A DNA stretch of 64,000 nt from Maribacter polysiphoniae (GCF_003148665.1 NZ_QGGQ01000007.1:62001-126000), one strand, 5' to 3'; shown: positions 45,773 through 56,241, counted from the first letter of the stretch. A program made the numbers and translations. The notes: a model not told the origin generated them from the sequence alone.

Positions 45773-46165
45773 ATGTATGCAGAGATTTATTTAGTGGATG
45801 ATATGGAAATGGTGAACTTGGTGCATCAAGTATTGATAAGAAGGCTGGGGCTGGAAGACAGGACAAAGTCTTTTACCGATCCAGAGGAGGCTTTGGATGA
45901 CTTGCGTTTCAATGGGAATAAAACGGAGCCGATACTGGTTTTGTTGGATATCTCTATGCCCGTGATGAGTGGATATGAATTTTTGGAATTCATGGTCCTT
46001 GAGGATTTCCCAACGAATATCGATGTGATGATAGTGACTTCTTCCAATTCTGAGGAAGATAGGACGTTGGCTGAACAATATCCCCAATACGTATTGGATT
46101 ATGTTGCCAAACCTTTGCAGATTGAAAAACTAAAGCAATTTACATCAAAAACCCGTAGTGCGTAA
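45773..46165 (+). CDS. single-domain response regulator (receiver only)
   Basis: 130 aa. Acidic pair in YLVDDMEM, phospho-acceptor Asp in VLLDISMPVMSG, Thr/Ser in IVTSSNSEED and Lys in YVAKPL form a complete REC site. No output domain, so it acts by protein contact, as in chemotaxis- or relay-type regulators. No kinase directly adjacent; the hybrid sensor at 46659 is the nearest. Confidence 0.92.
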   Translation: MYAEIYLVDDMEMVNLVHQVLIRRLGLEDRTKSFTDPEEALDDLRFNGNKTEPILVLLDISMPVMSGYEFLEFMVLEDFPTNIDVMIVTSSNSEEDRTLAEQYPQYVLDYVAKPLQIEKLKQFTSKTRSA

Positions 46166-46658
46166 TACAAATACGATTCCGAAGGTTCCGATGTCTTAGG
46201 TCATCCATTTTTACACCTATGGTTCCATATAGGATATAGACCGCTTTAGATTCGGACAGAAGAACTTTTTGGTTAAAATGAAAAACGTAACCGCTCCCGC
46301 TAGTTTGCAACTAGTGGCCATTATGAATAAGTATAAGAGTGGGGATCAGTATAGTGTAAGAAAAAAAAGAAACCACGGCCAACAGCTGTGGTTTTTTAAT
46401 TGGAATAAGACGGTCATACAACCACATGATACCATCTTGTGGTAGCGAGGAAAATCAAGGCTGGTTTCCGAACCTATGTAAAATAAATCGATCACCATTT
46501 AAATTGGGTAAATGGCCATTGAAACAGTGGGAATGGTAATTCATACAAAGAGGGCGAAGTATGGTTTAATTTCTAATTACCTTTAAATTGAATATCTTAC
46601 ATCTGATCTTGCTTCAATCAAAATAGTAACTTTGAATACAATGGCTACTTAAAAATGT
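46166..46658. other. 490-base gap with hairpins and a promoter box
   Basis: Terminator-like hairpin at 46371-46398 (AAACCACGG / CTGTGGTTT then T run). A short palindrome CTAGT-TTGCA-ACTAG at 46297-46311 resembles the R2 core with different arms. A TAACTTTG -7 box at 46627-46634 lies 25 bases before the hybrid sensor start. No gene. Confidence 0.5.
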
Positions 46659-49600
46659 ATGCGTTTTAATACTAAGATTTGTATAGTGCTCTTTATGCTT
46701 TCCCTCTGTGGTATAGGAGCCCAGAATAAGCCAAGGGTTTGGGATACCCGTGATGGACTTTCCAATAATTGGATTTCTGATATTTCACAGGATGATAAAG
46801 GCTACATCTGGTTGGCAACCCAATATGGTCTTAACCGTTTTGATGGCTATACCTTTGAAAGTATAACCCACAACCCTGAAGACAGAAATAGTCCGGTTGC
46901 CAATTGGGTGAAACGGATTGCCAAAAAATCAAAAAATGAATTATGGTTAGGGGTTGACTATGGGGGTCTTGATTCATATGATATAACAAAAAATGAATTC
47001 GACCATCTGGCTATTGTTCATCAAAACGATACGATTACATCGATCAACAAACTGCTTACCGACCAAAATGGGAGTTTGTATGTAGCGACTGATGGTGGAC
47101 TTTTCAAAAAAACCAACGACACGAATGGTTTTGAAAGGGTATTTGGCGGAAAGGTCATCGACCTTTTTAAAAATATCGATGGGGGTATTTTCTTTCTTTC
47201 TTCCTCGGGCATATTTGCTTTTAATGCCCAAAGGGGCAGTTGTAAAAAGGTTATCGATAATTCCGAAGAACGGATAAATAATATTTTTATCGATTCTGGG
47301 AATCGGATTTTCGGTCTGGAAAATGGAATGCTCTCAATCTACAGTAATTCTAATGGTACCTACACGATTTCCAGAAAACTTAAACTTGAACCATTGGTTT
47401 CATTGCGTTTTGCTGATAACCCGATCATTGAGGATTCGGAAAACAGAATTTGGATCGGTGGCGAAAAGGGTATTTCCATTGTGGATAAAAATAGAGATGC
47501 CATTGAATTCCACTCCTACCTAAACTTATTTGAAAAAGATTTGGAAGGCGTTCAGGCCCTTAGTTTTTTTGAGGATGTACATAAAAATATATGGATCGGG
47601 ACTAACAAGGGGTTGGCACTGATCTCCACTTTTTCAAATCGTTTCCAATCAAAAAATATACCCCCTATTGGCACTGATTTGCATGATATCAGGGAATTTA
47701 ACCAAGTGAACGGCACCCTATTGATAGCCGCCAATGAAGGAGTATTCAGTGTCAATGAAGAAAAACAGGTGCAAAGCATCCTTAATAAAAAAATCTATGG
47801 CATGCACGTATCCGATTCGGGTCATATTTATGCTATCGGTAATGGCTTTTATGAGATAGACACCACTTCTTTCAAGGTGAAAGTATTATCGTCCTCCTAT
47901 TTTAAAGGGGGTTGGTCTATAGCGGAAGATGCGAGCGGTGATTTATGGATGGTCTCTATAGGAAACTTGATTTGTTATCGAAAAGACTCAGGGGTATTCG
48001 AAACCTATGACACCAAGAAGATGCCAAAGTTGAACGATATTCCGATAATTGATCTATTGGTTGATGCTAATGGCAGGCTTTGGTTGTGTTCTTTGTACTC
48101 TGGGGTGTACGTTTTGCAAAATCCTCAAGAACTAAAATTGGGGGGGGAACCCCAATTTAGTAATATCAATTACATATCGGGAAATAAAAAAAGTCTTTCC
48201 CATCGCTTGGTCACATCGCTATTGGAAGCTTCCGATGGAACTATTTGGGTCGGTACCGATGCAGGCCTGAATGCCATAAATCCTTTGACTTTTGAAGTCA
48301 AGAGATATCTTAAAAAAGATGGGCTCAAGGATGAAAAAATAATGGCGTTGACAGAAGATGATTTTGGGAATATCTGGGGGAGTACCGTTGGTAATGGCAT
48401 CTTTCAATTGGATAATAAAACGGAGGGCTTTAATTTTTTTGGACAAGAGGATGGGTTGAATAGCAGTAATTTCCTACTGTCTTCTGCCTATAAGAACGCC
48501 AAGGGGCTGCTTTTTTTTGGGACCGATGCCGGAATGGAGGTAGTCAACCCCAAACTTTTTAAGGATTTCGTTAAGCCAAAAATCGATTTTTTCTTCACCC
48601 ATGCCCAATTGGTTCCGCAGGCCAGTGAAGAAACGGTACGAAAAATAAGTCCACAACAAGATGAAATTATTCTGGATCATGAACACAACTCATTCATCAT
48701 CAATTATACAACCCTTAATTACCATTTGGCCGAAAAAACAAAGTACCAATATAGGGTCGGCAATCTTAGCGATACATGGCAAAATAACGGTAGTGAACGT
48801 GGGGTGACCTTTAATAGTCTGTCCCCAGGAGAGTACGAACTCGAAGTTGTTGCCATGAATCCCGATCTCGATTTCATTACCGATAGGCTTCGTTTGAAAA
48901 TAACCATTACCCCACCTTGGTGGCGAACAAAGCTGGCCTATTGTTGTTATTTCTTGTTCCTGCTATCCATATTCTTTGGTGTACATAAATATTTACTCCG
49001 TAGAAATCTCGATATCGCTGAAAAAAGAAGACTTCAAGAACTTGATGTTTTTAAGACGACTTTTTTCAACAATGTGGCCCATGAGTTTAAAACACCCTTG
49101 GCCGTTATTTCAGGTATGGCCAATAACCTTCGGAAAAAAAGAAATAAAGAGATCGACCATTCGGCAAAAACCATAATCAGGAATAGTAATGAGCTGAATG
49201 ATCTTGTAAACCAGATTTTGGATCTTTCCAAACTCGATGTTGGTAAATTGAATCTCACCCTCGCCCATGGCGATATCATTGTTTATCTAAAATATATATT
49301 GGGTTCATTTGGGTCTTTGGCCGCTGCAAAAGAAATACGCCTGCATTTTCTAAGCAGCGTAGAAACACTTTTTATGGATTTCGATGCCCAAAAAATTAAA
49401 TTTATTTTCTCCAATCTTCTTTCGAATGCCATTAAGAATACACCTGTAAAGGGGGATGTTTACCTACAGATATCACATCGTGATTTGCAGGCCGAATTTG
49501 TTGTTAAGGATAATGGTATCGGTATTTCAAAAGAAGATTTAAAATTGGTTTTTGAACGTTACCATCAGGTTAAGGGGCACATGGGGGGCACGGGTATCGG

Positions 49601-50555
49601 ATTGTCCTTCACAAAGGAATTAGTACATCTGATGAACGGTACAATCAGTGCTAAAAGTACGATTGGACAGGGGTCTAGCTTTAAAGTGATTCTCCCCATT
49701 GTACATAAAGCCACGGAACAGATCCTATTTGATAAGGAATACCAAACTATTCATCTGGATAGAAGGGAGCTTCGACCGAACAGTAGTGAAATGGCGATCA
49801 CTCTTCCGATCGTTCAGATTATTGAGGACAATTTGGATATCTGTTCTTATCTGGAATCTATTTTAAGAAATGAGTACCACCTGAACTTCGACCACAATGG
49901 CGATAGTGGGGTGAAAAACGTTTTTGAAACTGTGCCGGACTTGGTTATAACAGATTTAATGATGCCTGGTAAAGATGGATTTGAGGTATGTAATGAAATA
50001 AAATCCAATCCAATTACCGACCACATTCCCATAATCATGCTTACTGCAAAATCGGATTCCGAATCGAAACTGGAAGGATTGAAGCTTGGGGCCGATGCGT
50101 ATTTGGAAAAGCCCTTTGATGAAAAAGAGCTTACCATCCGAATAGCCAAATTGCTGGAACAAAGGGAAATTTTGCGTAAAAAATATCGAAATCCTGATTT
50201 TTGGAAACAGAACGATTCCGAGGTCAAAAAGGAAACCGATGCGTTCATTCTCAAAGCCCGGACGATCATCGAGGAAAATATCGGTGATAGCGGGTTTGGA
50301 ATTCTGGAACTTTGTAGGGCCTTAGGTGTTAGTCGAAGCAACCTGCACCGAAAATTAAAGGCCCTTACTGATTTGTCTACTAGCGCATTTATACAAATGG
50401 TCAAACTTCAAAAGGCAAGGCAACTATTAAAAACCACCGAAAAGAATGTATCGGAAGTAGCTTATGAGGTCGGATATGACGATCCCGCCTACTTTTCGAG
50501 ATTGTTTTCAAAGACGTTTGGGTATCCACCTAGTGAAACACGTAAAAATCAGTAA
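46659..50555 (+). CDS. hybrid two-component regulator (propeller sensor/kinase/receiver/AraC)
   Basis: 1298 aa, the one-protein HTCS of Bacteroidota glycan loci. Signal peptide, then two-component-regulator propeller repeats (GLSNNWISDISQDDKGYIWLA and about a dozen relatives) to about residue 690, Y_Y_Y domain to 750, one membrane helix at about 757-778, HisKA with His808 in NNVAHEFKTP, HATPase (DNGIGIS, GGTGIGLSF), a receiver with Asp1099 in VITDLMMPGKDG and Lys1151, and an AraC HTH at about 1205-1297. It senses a saccharide in the periplasm and activates a locus from the cytoplasm. The nearest candidates are the sulfatase/SusC genes at 58-64 kb, but they have their own FecI/FecR, and no SusCD pair is adjacent. 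Confidence 0.95.
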   Translation: MRFNTKICIVLFMLSLCGIGAQNKPRVWDTRDGLSNNWISDISQDDKGYIWLATQYGLNRFDGYTFESITHNPEDRNSPVANWVKRIAKKSKNELWLGVDYGGLDSYDITKNEFDHLAIVHQNDTITSINKLLTDQNGSLYVATDGGLFKKTNDTNGFERVFGGKVIDLFKNIDGGIFFLSSSGIFAFNAQRGSCKKVIDNSEERINNIFIDSGNRIFGLENGMLSIYSNSNGTYTISRKLKLEPLVSLRFADNPIIEDSENRIWIGGEKGISIVDKNRDAIEFHSYLNLFEKDLEGVQALSFFEDVHKNIWIGTNKGLALISTFSNRFQSKNIPPIGTDLHDIREFNQVNGTLLIAANEGVFSVNEEKQVQSILNKKIYGMHVSDSGHIYAIGNGFYEIDTTSFKVKVLSSSYFKGGWSIAEDASGDLWMVSIGNLICYRKDSGVFETYDTKKMPKLNDIPIIDLLVDANGRLWLCSLYSGVYVLQNPQELKLGGEPQFSNINYISGNKKSLSHRLVTSLLEASDGTIWVGTDAGLNAINPLTFEVKRYLKKDGLKDEKIMALTEDDFGNIWGSTVGNGIFQLDNKTEGFNFFGQEDGLNSSNFLLSSAYKNAKGLLFFGTDAGMEVVNPKLFKDFVKPKIDFFFTHAQLVPQASEETVRKISPQQDEIILDHEHNSFIINYTTLNYHLAEKTKYQYRVGNLSDTWQNNGSERGVTFNSLSPGEYELEVVAMNPDLDFITDRLRLKITITPPWWRTKLAYCCYFLFLLSIFFGVHKYLLRRNLDIAEKRRLQELDVFKTTFFNNVAHEFKTPLAVISGMANNLRKKRNKEIDHSAKTIIRNSNELNDLVNQILDLSKLDVGKLNLTLAHGDIIVYLKYILGSFGSLAAAKEIRLHFLSSVETLFMDFDAQKIKFIFSNLLSNAIKNTPVKGDVYLQISHRDLQAEFVVKDNGIGISKEDLKLVFERYHQVKGHMGGTGIGLSFTKELVHLMNGTISAKSTIGQGSSFKVILPIVHKATEQILFDKEYQTIHLDRRELRPNSSEMAITLPIVQIIEDNLDICSYLESILRNEYHLNFDHNGDSGVKNVFETVPDLVITDLMMPGKDGFEVCNEIKSNPITDHIPIIMLTAKSDSESKLEGLKLGADAYLEKPFDEKELTIRIAKLLEQREILRKKYRNPDFWKQNDSEVKKETDAFILKARTIIEENIGDSGFGILELCRALGVSRSNLHRKLKALTDLSTSAFIQMVKLQKARQLLKTTEKNVSEVAYEVGYDDPAYFSRLFSKTFGYPPSETRKNQ

Positions 50556-50802
50556 AACAGCCTGTTATACTGCTTTGTTTTAGACCACACGCAACAATAC
50601 TCCAAGAATTAAAAGATTGCCGAAGGGAATAGTCCAAACATCGGCTACAATTATACCCACCCGTTTTTTGTAATCCCTATAGTTTTGTCAACGACCTTAA
50701 CAGATAGGTATTTCCCCGACCTTATCTGACCGGTTAATTGGATTCAAATCCAACCCATACCCAGTAGATGCTCTTACACCTTTAATTATAAACAATTTGG
50801 TT

Positions 50803-51684
50803 ATGCGAGATGATAAAACCTTAAGTACGCTAGAGGAAATCAGGGCCATTAGCTTTTTTTCAACGTCATTAAGTACCAAAGAATCGATTGATGAGATACT
50901 TTGGGACATTACCAAAAACGTGATACACCGTTTGGGGTTGGTTGACTGTGTCGTGTACACCTACGACCATGACAAATATGAATTGACGCAACATGCGGCC
51001 TATGGCATTAAAAACCCATCCGATGAGTGTATTTACAATCAAATAAGGCTTGATCTGGGCGAGGGTATCGTTGGTAGTGTCGCCATGTCAAAATCTGCGG
51101 AAATCATCAACGATACTTCCAAAGATCCGAGATACATAGTTGATGACGCATCGCGACTATCGGAAATATGTGTCCCCATTCTGATCAATGGCAATCTTTT
51201 CGGGGTTATCGACTCCGAACATCCCGAGGCAGGCTTTTTTACGGAGAAACACTTGTGTTTATTGAATATTATAGCGGCCCTATGCGCGCAACGTATCAAA
51301 GAACTGCATACGAAGTCAAAAATACAGTTCAGTACAGCCCATAAGTACTTTAAGAAATTGGAAGAGCTGATGCGCTTTAAAAAACTATATCGTAATCCAT
51401 GCCTTAGCCTTTCCTCGGTTGCAGAAGTTTTGGGTATTTCCGCCTGTTACCTTTCAAGTATGATCAACAGTCTTTTGAACAAAAGCTTTATCGATTTTAT
51501 CAATGAATATAGAATTGCGGATGTAAAACAAAATCTAGGTTCTGATAACTTTGCCCATTATACGATTGTTTCCGTAGGGCTCGAAGCAGGATTCAATTCC
51601 AAATCCGCTTTTTATTCCGCTTTTAAAAAACATACGGGTTTGACCCCTCTACAGTATAAGAACAATTTGTATGCCATGTCCTGA
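50803..51684 (+). CDS. GAF domain plus AraC-type HTH regulator
   Basis: 293 aa. GAF domain at about residues 15-165 (LGEGIVGSVAMSKSAEIIND, then LFGVIDSEHPEAGFFT) followed by an AraC HTH at about 200-290 (LSSVAEVLGISACYLSSMIN and TIVSVGLEAGFNSKSAFYSA). Resembles the output part of hybrid regulators without kinase or receiver. ATG at 50803 preferred over a TTG two codons upstream. Ligand unknown. Separated from the hybrid sensor by 240 bases. Confidence 0.9.
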   Translation: MRDDKTLSTLEEIRAISFFSTSLSTKESIDEILWDITKNVIHRLGLVDCVVYTYDHDKYELTQHAAYGIKNPSDECIYNQIRLDLGEGIVGSVAMSKSAEIINDTSKDPRYIVDDASRLSEICVPILINGNLFGVIDSEHPEAGFFTEKHLCLLNIIAALCAQRIKELHTKSKIQFSTAHKYFKKLEELMRFKKLYRNPCLSLSSVAEVLGISACYLSSMINSLLNKSFIDFINEYRIADVKQNLGSDNFAHYTIVSVGLEAGFNSKSAFYSAFKKHTGLTPLQYKNNLYAMS

Positions 51685-51783
51685 TTTTTGTGGGCAATCC
51701 ATATCAAATCACAAGGTATGGGTTTTGTTTACGATAATCTCCAATGCACCATTGGGCCTTACCCTTTAAAAATCCAAAATCAA

Positions 51784-52311
51784 ATGCAAAAGATCGTTTA
51801 TTATATAGCAAGTTCACTTGATGGTTTTATCGCAGGAAAGAACGATGATATAAGCCGGTTTATACTTCAAGGAGAAGGAGTTGAAAAATATCAGGCGGAT
51901 CTATCAAATTTCAAAACCGTAATAATGGGAAGAAGAACGTATGAATTCGGTTTTCAATATGGTCTTGTGCCAGGGCAACCTGCCTATATGAATATGGAGC
52001 ATTATATTTTCTCCGATACATTGGAAATTGAAAATTTGGCGGACTCGGTGCATATAGAGAAGAAATCTATTGATCGGATCAAAAGAATAAAGGCAAATGC
52101 CAAAACGGATATTTACCTGTGCGGTGGTGGTACATTTGCAGGTTGGCTACTTGACAATGATCTTATCGATCAGCTTAAGATTAAATTAAACCCCATAATT
52201 CTAGGAGAGGGCATCAGGCTGTTCGGCCACTCAAAGTCCATATCAGCATGGAATTTGACTAAAATCGAATCCTTTGATAAGGGACTCCAAATATTGACTT
52301 ATGATAGGTGA
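51784..52311 (+). CDS. dihydrofolate reductase/RibD-C family protein
   Basis: 175 aa from the ATG at 51784 (MQKIVYYIASSLDGFIAG), the family N-terminus. NADPH fold features: FKTVIMGRRTYEFG and IYLCGGGTFAGWLLDNDLID. Relatives are annotated dihydrofolate reductase family without shown substrate. Cytosolic. Separate from the upstream regulator by 99 bases. Confidence 0.9.
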   Translation: MQKIVYYIASSLDGFIAGKNDDISRFILQGEGVEKYQADLSNFKTVIMGRRTYEFGFQYGLVPGQPAYMNMEHYIFSDTLEIENLADSVHIEKKSIDRIKRIKANAKTDIYLCGGGTFAGWLLDNDLIDQLKIKLNPIILGEGIRLFGHSKSISAWNLTKIESFDKGLQILTYDR

Positions 52312-52599
52312 AAGCCCAGAATCCGCAAAGAACTACCTTTAAAATCTAGTCCCGTTCCAAAAAACCAAACACTCCTTCCTTTACTTTTCCCTTAATGGAT
52401 CTTGCTCATAGTAGGTTATAAGATCAATGTAGTCAAGACGCTTTTTCCCCATAATCCATATTAAGGCGAATGCTACGGGATTATAAAGGGGATACTGGTC
52501 CTTCTCTTTGTCCTAATTCTTTAAAAACTAAATATCTAGGACTTCCGAACTTGACATAGCAATTAAGTTTGCTCCTATAATATTTACAAAAAAACAATT

Positions 52600-53214
52600 A
52601 TGAAAACTTTTAAATTCACAAAACGATTACTTAGCCTATTATTAGTATCAAGTCTTTTTGTAGCCTGTTCCAAGGATGATGGTGAAGATGGGGCCATTGG
52701 ACCCCAAGGGCCACAAGGTGAACAAGGTATTCCAGGGGAAGATGGTGCCGATGGTGCCGATGGTGAGCAAGGTGAACAGGGAGAACAAGGGGAAACGGGT
52801 ACTGCAAATGTCATTTATTCCGATTGGATCGATTCTCCAGTATCTAGCAATAATATTGAATCGTCACAAGCAAATGGCGATATTGATGCCACCGGCTTAA
52901 GTCAAGAAATAATAGACCAAGGGACTGTCCTGATTTACGCAAGGGTTCTTGGAAGTGTATATGCCTTGCCATATATAGGCATTCAAGGTGTTTCTTACCA
53001 CTACCGTTTAACAGTAGGGGCCGTTAATATAAGGTTAGCCACCATAGATGGATCTGATATCGGAGCACCTCTTTTTACACAATATCGTTATGTTTTGATT
53101 CCAGGTGGTGTTGAAGACAGTAACGGGATTGGTGGTATCACTGGAAAATCATCAACGGACTATTCAAAAATGGGCTACGGGGAAATCTTGGCACATTTTA
53201 ATATGCCTGAATAG
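52600..53214 (+). CDS. collagen-like surface lipoprotein 1
   Basis: 204 aa. Lipobox LFVAC then SKDDGED, an acidic export-like signal. Residues about 26-68 are around fourteen Gly-X-Y triplets (GPQGPQGEQGIPGED...), acidic and Gln-rich, then the globular part starts TANVIYSDW. The Gly-X-Y run could form a trimeric stalk that lifts the globular head off the outer membrane. Paralogue at 53416. First gene of a run of six secreted proteins. Confidence 0.85.
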   Translation: MKTFKFTKRLLSLLLVSSLFVACSKDDGEDGAIGPQGPQGEQGIPGEDGADGADGEQGEQGEQGETGTANVIYSDWIDSPVSSNNIESSQANGDIDATGLSQEIIDQGTVLIYARVLGSVYALPYIGIQGVSYHYRLTVGAVNIRLATIDGSDIGAPLFTQYRYVLIPGGVEDSNGIGGITGKSSTDYSKMGYGEILAHFNMPE

Positions 53215-53220
53215 TCCATA

Positions 53221-53373
53221 AAATCAAAAGAGGTTGTCTAAAAAATGACAACAAGTCGTCATTATTACGAACAAAGTGAAGTAATCTATCACTAGACTAC
53301 AAAGAACTTGAAGTTTGCCTCGTGCATCGCAAAGATGGCCGTTTAGGACTTTTTAGACGACCTCTTTTGATTT
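53221..53373. repeat. 153-base inverted-repeat element (MITE-like)
   Basis: Left arm from AAATCAAAAGAGG..GTCTAAAAA and right arm TTTTAGACGACCTC..TTTGATTT pair over about 23 bases. The interior has a GTCATTATTACGAACAAAG phrase seen in dispersed repeats of related genomes. Lies between the two collagen-like genes and could also terminate the first. Confidence 0.75.
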
Positions 53374-53415
53374 CCTTACTTCCATTGACTCGTATCAATT
53401 CTTTTACTATCAGGT

Positions 53416-54000
53416 ATGAAAACAATAAAATACATCATTGGTCTGATTATATGTGGCTTACTGGTATTGGCATGCTCCAAAGACGGGGAAATGGGAATGC
53501 CTGGTGAAGACGGGGTAGACGGTCAAAATGGAGAACAGGGTCCCCAAGGTGAACAAGGCGAAACCGGTACCGCCAATGTGATTTATTCTGATTGGTTTTC
53601 TTCTCTATTTCCTGATGATATCGCTTCTACTAATTATTCTTTTAGTGTAATTGCTCCTGATTTAACTGATGAAATTGTTGAAAATGGTTTGGTTATCGGG
53701 TATGGTCGTTTCACCTCGCCCACATCAGCTGAAATTCGTGTAGTTGAACAATTACCCTTTAGTTTCTTTGAAAGAAATCAATTTTACAGTCTTAGCTTTT
53801 CAACTCCTCCGGCTACAAATTCTGAAAGAGCTTTTATTAATCTACGGTCTATGGACGGCAGCCCAATTGGAGAACCTTTTTTTGAAGAGTATAGATATGT
53901 CATTATCCCAGGTGGTATTCCAGCCAGTGGAAAACCTTCTATTAATTATAAGATAATGAGTTATAAAGAACTCTGTACCCATTTTGATATACCACAATAA
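53416..54000 (+). CDS. collagen-like surface lipoprotein 2
   Basis: 194 aa. Lipobox LLVLAC then SKDGEMG. About ten Gly-X-Y triplets, then the same GTANVIYSDWFSSLF start of the globular part as in the paralogue at 52600. C-terminus shares R..RYVIIPGGI with R..RYVLIPGGV of the first protein. Probable gene duplication; the two may form mixed stalks. Confidence 0.85.
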   Translation: MKTIKYIIGLIICGLLVLACSKDGEMGMPGEDGVDGQNGEQGPQGEQGETGTANVIYSDWFSSLFPDDIASTNYSFSVIAPDLTDEIVENGLVIGYGRFTSPTSAEIRVVEQLPFSFFERNQFYSLSFSTPPATNSERAFINLRSMDGSPIGEPFFEEYRYVIIPGGIPASGKPSINYKIMSYKELCTHFDIPQ

Positions 54001-54046
54001 CACGATCAATGTTTCCTAATTGTCACTATTAAATCAAAACACCGCT

Positions 54047-54679
54047 ATGAAGACACCAACTATCACAGTACTCCTTTTATGTACCTGTTTATTCGCCTGC
54101 TCTCCATTATTTGCCCAGCAACTGCCAAACACGATTAATGTAAGAGCAAGGGTAACCTATATAGATCCCGACCCTACATACAATGCAATCATTTCTTTAA
54201 GCAATACCTCAAACTATGATTATGACTCCGTGAGTCTTGCCGAATTAAAGGAACGTTTTAAAAAAAGTGTAACGGAAAGCGGTCTTTTATGGGACAGTAT
54301 AAAAGAACATCCGGGCACCTTTGGCTTTGAAACCATGAGGTATAACAAAGAAGGTATCCTTTATCTATACGAGACAAAATCAGTGGAAGGGATGAAACGG
54401 TTCTTGAACATTAAATTACCCATTCTCCAAAATCTGGAGATGAGTTCAACGGTAGAAATTGATAGTCAAGAAGCAGAAAAAATCACCCAAATGGCATTGG
54501 ACAAAGCTTTTAAGCAGGCTACGTTACTTGCCAACAAAGCTAAAAAAAAATTGGGGGACATTGTCGCATTGAAAGAGCATGGTGGACTTTTTGACAAGCC
54601 CTATCAGGTTAGCCTGTACTACAATAGGCCACCAGGCGAATTTTTCTATGAAATTGAAGTGACCTATGAAATCCACTAA
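54047..54679 (+). CDS. SIMPL (DUF541) domain protein
   Basis: 210 aa from ATG 54047 (MKTPTITVLL). Signal peptide ending LFAQQ; LFACS could instead be a lipobox. SIMPL core has EIDSQEAEKITQMALDKAFK and QATLLANKAKKKLGDIVALK. These periplasmic proteins oligomerise, with unknown role. Part of the secreted-protein run, 47 bases after the collagen-like gene. Confidence 0.82.
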   Translation: MKTPTITVLLLCTCLFACSPLFAQQLPNTINVRARVTYIDPDPTYNAIISLSNTSNYDYDSVSLAELKERFKKSVTESGLLWDSIKEHPGTFGFETMRYNKEGILYLYETKSVEGMKRFLNIKLPILQNLEMSSTVEIDSQEAEKITQMALDKAFKQATLLANKAKKKLGDIVALKEHGGLFDKPYQVSLYYNRPPGEFFYEIEVTYEIH

Positions 54680-54690
54680 AGGGAAGTCCT

Positions 54691-55494
54691 ATGAAAAAGA
54701 AAGCAAAGCATATCCTAATAACGGTACTGGCCGCCATATTCCTCGTCGCATGTTCCAAGGATGAAGATAGTCCGGCCCCTGAGGTGCCGGTCAAAACCCT
54801 TACACCCATGCCCAAGATTGTTTCTTTGGTCTACAGTACGGGACGTACCATTAGATACACCATGGATTATAATGATTCCCTTCAATTAACAACAATCGAT
54901 ATGTCATATAAGACGGACGATGGGGAAAATACATTAAAAACGGAAATACGCTATAATGAAACAGGCTCAATCACAACAATAAATGTGGTGGATGTAAAAA
55001 ACAGTTTAAACTATGTTACCACTTTTGACTACGATCCAAATAATGATATTTCCGATATAACACTCATGATAAATGGAGATGTACAACCTACCATGTACGA
55101 ATTTGACCCCGACAACCATATTTATAAGCTTGATGGGGATTTAGGAAACTTTCCAATGGGTTGGGGGTTTGACCAAGACAACCAACTAACGGAAATGGTT
55201 ATCAATGACAATTATTTTAAGTTGACCGCTTCAGGAAACGAAAAAGGCGTTTTCCATAATCTAGACCCACAACCGGCATTGACGATATGGTATGGATTGC
55301 TTTTCTATCTGTCTCCCTATGAGCTTTATTTTTTCCACCAAAAAGACCTGGACCGTTTTGAGGCCATCGACTTCTATTACGATTATGGGGAGAAGGTACG
55401 TGATGGCGACGGAAACCTGATCGCATTCAAAATGATTCCCGACGACCCTCTTGCCGGTACCATTAGCTACACCATTAGCTACAAGGAATATTGA
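54691..55494 (+). CDS. lipoprotein with YD-repeat-like strands
   Basis: 267 aa. Lipobox FLVAC then SKDEDS. The mature part alternates strands like IRYTMDYNDSLQLTTIDMSYK and EIRYNETGSITTIN, similar to RHS/YD-type or beta-rich surface proteins. It starts 11 bases after the SIMPL gene stop, so they are co-transcribed. Function unknown. Confidence 0.75.
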   Translation: MKKKAKHILITVLAAIFLVACSKDEDSPAPEVPVKTLTPMPKIVSLVYSTGRTIRYTMDYNDSLQLTTIDMSYKTDDGENTLKTEIRYNETGSITTINVVDVKNSLNYVTTFDYDPNNDISDITLMINGDVQPTMYEFDPDNHIYKLDGDLGNFPMGWGFDQDNQLTEMVINDNYFKLTASGNEKGVFHNLDPQPALTIWYGLLFYLSPYELYFFHQKDLDRFEAIDFYYDYGEKVRDGDGNLIAFKMIPDDPLAGTISYTISYKEY

Positions 55495-55551
55495 GCAAGT
55501 ACCCCTTTTAGAGGGTGAATGGCCAATTACAAACGTTATTACATAATTCAA

Positions 55552-56241
55552 ATGAAAACGATAAAAACCCACCACATACTAAAGGCTTATTTTGTTTTTT
55601 TTATCCTCATAGCTTCGCTACAATCTTGTAACAAGGATGATGCCCCTGTTGTTGAAGCGCCCGTACTTAGTATCACACCAAATCTCTCTGCCAGTTATTT
55701 CCAACAAGGCGAAAGCCCTTTGCCAGAAGTACAATGGAATGGTGATCGAGGCAAGTTTGGATTGGAAAATACGATCCAAGGACTTTCAATTGATTCAGAA
55801 ACCGGAGAATTATCGTGGGACCCTTCATTGCCCATTGGTGTACATACCGTTATACTATTTGCATATAACGAGGCTGGTAAAGATTTGGCATCGCTGACCA
55901 TCAACAACCCATTTCAAGGAACCTTTAAGGGGACCTATCTACCAAGTACTTCTTTTAGCAATATACTTAATAGAACTATGGAAATAAATTTTATTATTGA
56001 TGGCACCTTAAGTGGCTATACACAAACGGAATTGGACGATGGCACCATATTGGAACCTAATTATTTTAGTGGCAATTATGTGCTTTTGGATACTAAAATG
56101 GAGGGCACGTTCGAATACGAGGATGGTGAATCTACCTACCCCTTTGACGCGGACCTAGACCAACAAGGAAAACTCACAGGACAATATTCTGCCGAATTCC
56201 TAACTGTTACATTTGAACTTAATGTTCTCATACAACAATAG
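55552..56241 (+). CDS. lipoprotein with Ig/cadherin-like domain
   Basis: 229 aa from ATG 55552. Lipobox ASLQSC then NKDDAP. Residues about 30-115 (GLSIDSETGELSWDPSLPIG then HTVILFAYNEAGKDLASLTI) look like a putative-Ig/cadherin-like module; the C-terminal half (GTFKGTYLP...) is a beta-sheet domain. Function unknown. Confidence 0.75.
   Translation: MKTIKTHHILKAYFVFFILIASLQSCNKDDAPVVEAPVLSITPNLSASYFQQGESPLPEVQWNGDRGKFGLENTIQGLSIDSETGELSWDPSLPIGVHTVILFAYNEAGKDLASLTINNPFQGTFKGTYLPSTSFSNILNRTMEINFIIDGTLSGYTQTELDDGTILEPNYFSGNYVLLDTKMEGTFEYEDGESTYPFDADLDQQGKLTGQYSAEFLTVTFELNVLIQQ

Noticed and set aside
46279-46430. Open frame MKNVTAPASLQLVAIMNKYK
   Set aside because: It runs through a palindrome and a terminator-like hairpin and shows no further protein character.
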